From contig JAEUIC010000018.1 of NCBI GenBank assembly GCA_016795285.1, positions 124,001-188,000 on the forward strand: a stretch of 64,000 nucleotides of DNA, read 5' to 3'. This DNA comes from Planctomycetota bacterium. Its GTDB lineage: Bacteria > Planctomycetota > B15-G4 > SIAN01. The notes beneath the pieces were generated by a model, which was not told the DNA's origin, did no database searches, and saw only the letters and a list, made by a program, of their open reading frames with translations. This document shows positions 60,016 through 64,000 of the stretch, one piece after another; within the stretch, counting starts at the first letter, position 1; the number at the start of each line of letters is the position of its first letter. The translations under genes and the position numbers were made by a program.

Positions 60016-60207
60016 TCAGTGGTGCGAGTGTGCCTTGGCGGCGCGGGCGTCGTGCCAGAGCACGTAGCCGATGAACGCGAACATCGGCAGCAGGCAGATC
60101 GCGGTCAGCGCCCAGAAGCCCTGTTCCTTCACGAAGTCGGCGAGGAAGGCGATGTGCTTCTTCTCCTCGGCGACGACGAGCAGCGGGGCGAGCGTGGCGG
60201 CGACCAT
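60016..60207 (-). CDS. Small single-span membrane protein with a His-rich tail
   Basis: A 63-residue protein. The ATG at 60207 is chosen for AGGAG 8 bases upstream. LAPLLVVAEEKKHIAFLADFVKEQG leads to one membrane helix (GFWALTAICLLPMFAFIGYVLW) and the tail HDARAAKAHSHH. Unrecognised. The helix plus His-rich C-terminus recalls small subunits of membrane oxidases or metal transporters, but nothing nearby supports that. Confidence 0.55.
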   Translation of the reverse strand: MVAATLAPLLVVAEEKKHIAFLADFVKEQGFWALTAICLLPMFAFIGYVLWHDARAAKAHSHH

Positions 60208-60326
60208 GGTCGGCTCCTGTGGCCCGCGGCGGGCGGGCATGAAGCGAAGCGTTGAAGCTACGCGGCGAAGCCTTGTAGCGCGGTGGCGCGCCGCGCTCAA
60301 GGTCGCGGGCGCTGCGGCAACCGGCC

Positions 60327-62051
60327 TCAGTCGATCCAGACGCGCGCCGGCGCCGAGACGCTGCGCACGTGGGCGAGGTCGTTCGGGTCGAAGGTGACGA
60401 AGGCGAAGTCGAGCGCCATCCCCTCGAAGGCATGCGGCGGCAGGTCGACGGTCGCGGTCGCGGCACCGGCCAGGTCGAGCGTCCCCTGGAAGCCGAGGAA
60501 GAACGGGTTCACCGGCGCGATCAGCACGTAGTCGAACAGCCAATCTTCGTTGAGCGGGAAGGTGCGCAGGTCGAGCGGGTCGAGGGTCGCGAGCGGGATC
60601 CCGGGCGTGCGGTCGGAGAAGCTCGGGAAGAGGAAGTAGGCCGCGTTCGGGTCGCTCGGCGACGAGAGGGCGAGCGTGAAGCTGCCGCCGTCCTGGATGC
60701 GCGGCGCCGAGGCGAGCAGCGTCGTCGCCAGGTCGAGCGCGTGGTCGGCCTGCGCCCGGCCGTGACCGAACTCCTCGTCGAAGCCGGCGCTGCCGAGGTC
60801 GTCGGCGCTGGCGCGCACGATCACCTCGACGCCGCTGCGATCGAGATCGGGCGAGAGCTTGCGCATCAGCGCCGCGATCCCGGCCACGTGCGGAGCGGCG
60901 AACGACGTCCCGGTCACCGTGGTCGTGCCGCCGCCGTCGCGCAGCGTGAGGATCGAGACGCCCGGCGCCGCGACGTCGCACCAGCTGCCGAAGCTCGAGC
61001 TCGACCAGCGCGCGTCGTTGCTGTCGGTCGCGATGACGCCGAGCACGCCCGGATAGGCGGCCGGGTACTGCGCCAACTTGGTCCCTTGGTTGCCCGCCGC
61101 GGCGACCTGCACGACGTCGGCGGCGCGCGCATAGTCGACGGCGGCGCGCAGCGTCGCATCGTCGAGCGGCGTCTCGAAGCTCATGTTGGCGACGCGCGCC
61201 CCTTCGTCGACGGCGTAGATCAGCCCCTCGGCGAGTTGATCGAACGCGCCGAAGCCGGAGGCGTCGAGCACCTTGCAGCTCATCACCTGCGCCTTCCAGC
61301 AGACGCCGGCGGTGCCGACCGCGTTGTCGCCGACCGCGCCGAGCACGCCGCTCACTTCGGTGCCGTGGCCGAAGTCGTCGTTCGGGTCGCCGTCGTCGTT
61401 GACGAAGTCGCAGCCGTAGCGGTCGTCGACGTAGCCGTTGCCGTCGTCGTCGACGCCGTTGCCCGCCACTTCGCCGGGGTTGATCCAGCGGTTCGCGCGG
61501 AAGTCGGAATGGGCGAGGTCGGCGCCGCTGTCGAGCACGGCGATCGGCACGCCGGTGGCGTCGGTGAGCCGGTTCCACGCCTTCGGCATGTCGAGCTTGC
61601 CCGCCTGCAGCGCCCACTGGCTGTTCCACTGCGGGTCGTTCGGCGTCTTCGCGGCCTGCACGCCGCCGATCCGGTCGACGCGCTCGACGTCGGCGCAGCG
61701 GGCCAGTTCGCCGCGCACCCGCTCGAGGTCGGCGGGGGCGACTTCGATCCGGACGATCCGGTCGAGGCCGAGCGCGACGAAGGCGGCGGGAGCGGCGCGC
61801 GGGGCGCGGCGTGGCGCGACCAGCGGCCGCAACGAGCGCACGCCAAGCGCCCGGCAGGCGGCGTCGAACTCGGGCAGCGCGGTGGCGAGGAGCGCGGCCT
61901 GCGCGGGCGAACGCCGCAGTCGCACCAGCAGTCGTCCCTCGACGTGGCGCTCGGCGCCAGCAACCGGAGTCGCGGCGACGGCGCTGCTCGGAACGGCGGC
62001 CGCGCCGGCGACGAGCAGCAAGGCGAGCGCGAGCGGGGGACGACGCGCCAT
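60327..62051 (-). CDS. Secreted subtilisin-like serine protease (S8)
   Basis: A 574-residue preproprotein. A signal peptide (LALALLLVAGAAAVPSSAVA) precedes a propeptide-like region to about residue 140. The catalytic triad is Asp174 (AVLDSGADL), His229 (FGHGTEVSGV) and Ser383 (GTSFAAPHVAG), with oxyanion Asn in AAAGNQG. Calcium-site-like NGVDDDGNGYVDD follows the Asp. After the protease ends at FGHGRAQADHAL, about 130 residues form a beta-rich C-terminal domain. Length and order are typical of secreted bacterial subtilases. Confidence 0.9.
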   Translation of the reverse strand: MARRPPLALALLLVAGAAAVPSSAVAATPVAGAERHVEGRLLVRLRRSPAQAALLATALPEFDAACRALGVRSLRPLVAPRRAPRAAPAAFVALGLDRIVRIEVAPADLERVRGELARCADVERVDRIGGVQAAKTPNDPQWNSQWALQAGKLDMPKAWNRLTDATGVPIAVLDSGADLAHSDFRANRWINPGEVAGNGVDDDGNGYVDDRYGCDFVNDDGDPNDDFGHGTEVSGVLGAVGDNAVGTAGVCWKAQVMSCKVLDASGFGAFDQLAEGLIYAVDEGARVANMSFETPLDDATLRAAVDYARAADVVQVAAAGNQGTKLAQYPAAYPGVLGVIATDSNDARWSSSSFGSWCDVAAPGVSILTLRDGGGTTTVTGTSFAAPHVAGIAALMRKLSPDLDRSGVEVIVRASADDLGSAGFDEEFGHGRAQADHALDLATTLLASAPRIQDGGSFTLALSSPSDPNAAYFLFPSFSDRTPGIPLATLDPLDLRTFPLNEDWLFDYVLIAPVNPFFLGFQGTLDLAGAATATVDLPPHAFEGMALDFAFVTFDPNDLAHVRSVSAPARVWID

Positions 62052-62108
62052 CGATGAAACTCCTGATCCGAGTGGAGCAAAAGGTTTAGCACGCATTATC
62101 GTCCGTGC

Positions 62109-63494
62109 ATGGCCTCGCTCTCCTTCCATGGTGCCGCTGGCACCGTCACCGGCTCCCGCTTCCTCCTCGAGGCGTTCGGCCGGCAGCTGCTGGTCGACGC
62201 CGGGCTCTTCCAGGGGCTGAAGGAGTTGCGCCAGCGCAACTGGGAGGCGCCGCGCTTCGAGCCGGGCGCCCTCGGGGCGGTGGTCCTGACCCACGCCCAC
62301 ATCGACCATTCGGGCTGGCTGCCGCGCCTCGAGCGGCTCGGCTTCCGGGGGGCGGTCCACTGCACGCCGGCGACCGCCGAGCTGGTGAGGCTGCTGCTGC
62401 GCGACTCGGCGGCGATCCAGGAGGAGGACGCCGAGTACGCCAACAAGAAGGGCTACTCGAAGCACCACCCGGCGCTGCCGCTCTACACGGTGGCCGATGC
62501 CGAGGCGGTCTGCCGCCGGCTGCGGACGGTCGACTACGGCGAGTGGTTCGAGCCGAGCCGCGGGGTGCGCTGCCGCTACCACCAGGCCGGCCACATCGTC
62601 GGCTCGGCGCAGGTCGAGTGCCACGTCGACGAGGGGCGCGGCGTGAAGCGGCTGCTCTTCTCGGGCGACGTCGGGCGCTACGACGCGCCGCTGGTGCCCG
62701 ATCCGGCGCCGCCGCCCGCTTGCGACCTGCTGGTGGTCGAGTCGACCTACGGCGATCGGCTGCACTCGAAGCTCGGGCCGGGCGACGCGCTCGCCGGCGT
62801 GCTGAAGCGGGCGGTCGAGCGGCGCGGCACCGTGCTCGTCCCGTCGTTCGCGGTGGGGCGGGCGCAGCAGCTGATCGTCGTGCTGCGGCAGCTGATGAAG
62901 AGCGGCCAGGCTCCCGAGATGGCGATCCACCTCGACAGCCCGATGGCGATCGAGGCGACCGAGATCTACCGCCGCCACGCCGAGGAGGACGGCCTCGAGG
63001 CGGTCGCCTTCGGCAAGGCGAGCGGTCCCGTGTTCGGGCGCGGCGTCTACCTCCACTCGACGCGCGACGAGTCGCTGCGGCTCAACGCGCTGGCCGGCCC
63101 GCGCGTGATCCTGTCGAGCAGCGGGATGCTGGCGGGCGGCCGCGTGCTCCATCACCTGCGCCGGCTGCTGCCCGATCCGGCCAACGCGATCGTGCTGGCC
63201 GGCTACCAGGCCGAGGGCACGCGCGGTCGACTGCTGCAGAACGGCGCGCGCACGTTGCGCATGCACGGCCAGGACCTGCCGGTGCTGGCGCGCATCGAAG
63301 GGGTGCCCGGCATGTCGGGCCATGCCGACGCCGACGAGCTGGTGCGCTGGCTGCGCGGGATGCCCGCGCCGCCGGCGCAGACCTGCGTGGTGCACGGCGA
63401 GCCCGACGCGGCGCGCGCCTTCGCGCAGCGGTTGAACGGCGAACTCGCATTCCCGGCCAAGGTGGTCGGCCATCTGGAGGAGGTGACGTGGTGA
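62109..63494 (+). CDS. Metallo-beta-lactamase/beta-CASP ribonuclease-like protein
   Basis: A 461-residue protein of the CPSF73/YSH1-like beta-CASP family. Metal motif LTHAHIDHSG (His62, His64, Asp66, His67), then QAGHIVGSAQ, FSGDVGRYDAPLV, ESTYGDRLH, SFAVGRAQQLI, HLDSPMA, ILSSSGMLAGGRVLHH and GMSGHADADEL are all in family order. Such enzymes process or degrade RNA. The ATG at 62109 is 57 nt from the divergent protease start. Its stop overlaps the next gene by 4 nt (GTGA). Confidence 0.9.
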   Translation: MASLSFHGAAGTVTGSRFLLEAFGRQLLVDAGLFQGLKELRQRNWEAPRFEPGALGAVVLTHAHIDHSGWLPRLERLGFRGAVHCTPATAELVRLLLRDSAAIQEEDAEYANKKGYSKHHPALPLYTVADAEAVCRRLRTVDYGEWFEPSRGVRCRYHQAGHIVGSAQVECHVDEGRGVKRLLFSGDVGRYDAPLVPDPAPPPACDLLVVESTYGDRLHSKLGPGDALAGVLKRAVERRGTVLVPSFAVGRAQQLIVVLRQLMKSGQAPEMAIHLDSPMAIEATEIYRRHAEEDGLEAVAFGKASGPVFGRGVYLHSTRDESLRLNALAGPRVILSSSGMLAGGRVLHHLRRLLPDPANAIVLAGYQAEGTRGRLLQNGARTLRMHGQDLPVLARIEGVPGMSGHADADELVRWLRGMPAPPAQTCVVHGEPDAARAFAQRLNGELAFPAKVVGHLEEVTW

Positions 63495-64000
63495 ACGGTC
63501 GCTCGCCCGGTCGCGGTGCGGTGCGGTCGCTCGCGGCGCTCGCGCTGCTGGCGGCGCCGTCGCGCGCGCAAGACGACAGCGCGCCGACGCGCGACGTGGT
63601 GTCGATCGAGCAGCGCCCCGGCTACGTCGAGGCGGTGGAGGCGATCGCGCGCGGCGAGGAGGAGGCGGGGATCGCGGCGCTCGCCGCGCTGCTCGCCGCG
63701 GCGCCCTCCGAGCCCGACCTCTTCCTGCTCCACTACAACCTCGCCTGCGGCCATGCGCGGCACGGCGCGCTCGACCCCGCCTTCGCGGCGCTGCGCGAGG
63801 CGGTCGAGAGCGGCTACGCGATCCATCCGCTGCGCCTGCAGAACCTCCTCACCGACCGCGACCTCGAGCCGCTGCGCGCCGACCCGCGCTTCGCCGCGCT
63901 GCGCGATCGGGCGATCGCCCTGCACGAGTCGCTGCGCACTTCGTTCGAGGAGCTCACGGCGCCGTACGAGTTCCTCCCGCCCGAGCCGCCGCCGGCCGCC
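63491..64000 (+). CDS. Exported TPR-type protein (partial, runs off the right edge)
   Basis: At least 170 residues, GTG start at 63491 overlapping the previous stop. A signal peptide (SLAALALLAAPSRAQ) is followed by helical repeats: VEAVEAIARGEEEAGIAALAALL, then LHYNLACGHARHGALDPAFAALREAVESGY, and LLTDRDLEPLRADPRFAAL. The YNLAC-box and the D-x-DL-x-PL-R-x-DPRF ending are the TPR end-of-group pattern often found in Planctomycetota secreted proteins. The frame remains open at 64000, after a Pro-rich stretch. Confidence 0.7.
   Translation, partial: MNGRSPGRGAVRSLAALALLAAPSRAQDDSAPTRDVVSIEQRPGYVEAVEAIARGEEEAGIAALAALLAAAPSEPDLFLLHYNLACGHARHGALDPAFAALREAVESGYAIHPLRLQNLLTDRDLEPLRADPRFAALRDRAIALHESLRTSFEELTAPYEFLPPEPPPAA

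Noticed and set aside
1..64000. tRNA, rRNA, insertion sequence or prophage
   Set aside because: No tRNA-like T-loop with matching arms, no rRNA stretch, no transposase or integrase motif and no terminal repeats flanking genes were seen; a tRNA or covariance-model search would be decisive.

Overview
The window is very GC-rich (it looks like 70% or more; not computed) and densely coded. Many genes are joined by 4-nt ATGA or GTGA overlaps, and GTG, TTG and apparently CTG starts occur. No rRNA, tRNA, CRISPR array, transposase or phage gene was seen. The gene mix suggests a Planctomycetota-like bacterium: a CRTAC1/ASPIC FG-GAP protein, a DUF2911 protein, carboxypeptidase-regulatory repeats, alkaline-phosphatase-superfamily enzymes beside ATP sulfurylase and APS kinase, sulfatase-like TPR fusions and many lipoproteins. 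This lineage call is inference from content only.

Layout. 1-9082: a surface-glycan locus. A partial GT-C-like membrane protein on the minus strand is followed by a plus-strand operon of acyl-CoA-dehydrogenase-like flavoprotein, MBOAT acyltransferase, carrier protein, stand-alone adenylation enzyme, SGNH protein, flippase and sulfotransferase. The adenylation, carrier and flavoprotein trio matches the prolyl-to-pyrrolyl carrier-protein module of pyoluteorin, prodigiosin and aminocoumarin pathways. The MBOAT, carrier and SGNH trio matches the logic of Dlt D-alanylation. Together they suggest an undescribed system that esterifies an exported glycan with pyrrole-2-carboxyl or prolyl groups.

9227-14116: two minus-strand secreted or anchored proteins (DUF2911; a large multi-repeat carboxypeptidase-regulatory protein). 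14429-26724: a sulfur-activation and phosphodiesterase island with three AP-superfamily phosphodiesterases, sat, cysC, two short ribbon-helix-helix proteins with LGY tails, a YIGPG membrane mini-protein, a YidC/EMC3-like membrane protein and an HD alarmone-hydrolase-like gene. A candidate promoter with three 11-bp direct repeats precedes the first RHH gene. The PAPS made by Sat and CysC would supply the sulfotransferase at 8108-9082.

26895-34554: ferredoxin, GNAT-like protein, RecQ, a toroid-fold secreted protein, a coiled-coil lipoprotein, a DJ-1/PfpI protein and an RdgC-like protein. 34670-37569: an Mla-type lipid transporter with its ATPase and permease fused. 37648-48699: TPR, ASPIC, TPR-zincin, a single-ring ClpB-like ATPase, a Cys-repeat protein, a HIT/GalT-like enzyme and a purple acid phosphatase. 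48717-54489: CCA-adding enzyme and a complete nucleoside-type ABC importer. 54521-64000: B12-radical SAM protein, sulfatase-like TPR protein, SH3-like protein, small zinc ribbon, small membrane protein, subtilase, beta-CASP nuclease and a partial TPR protein running off the right edge.
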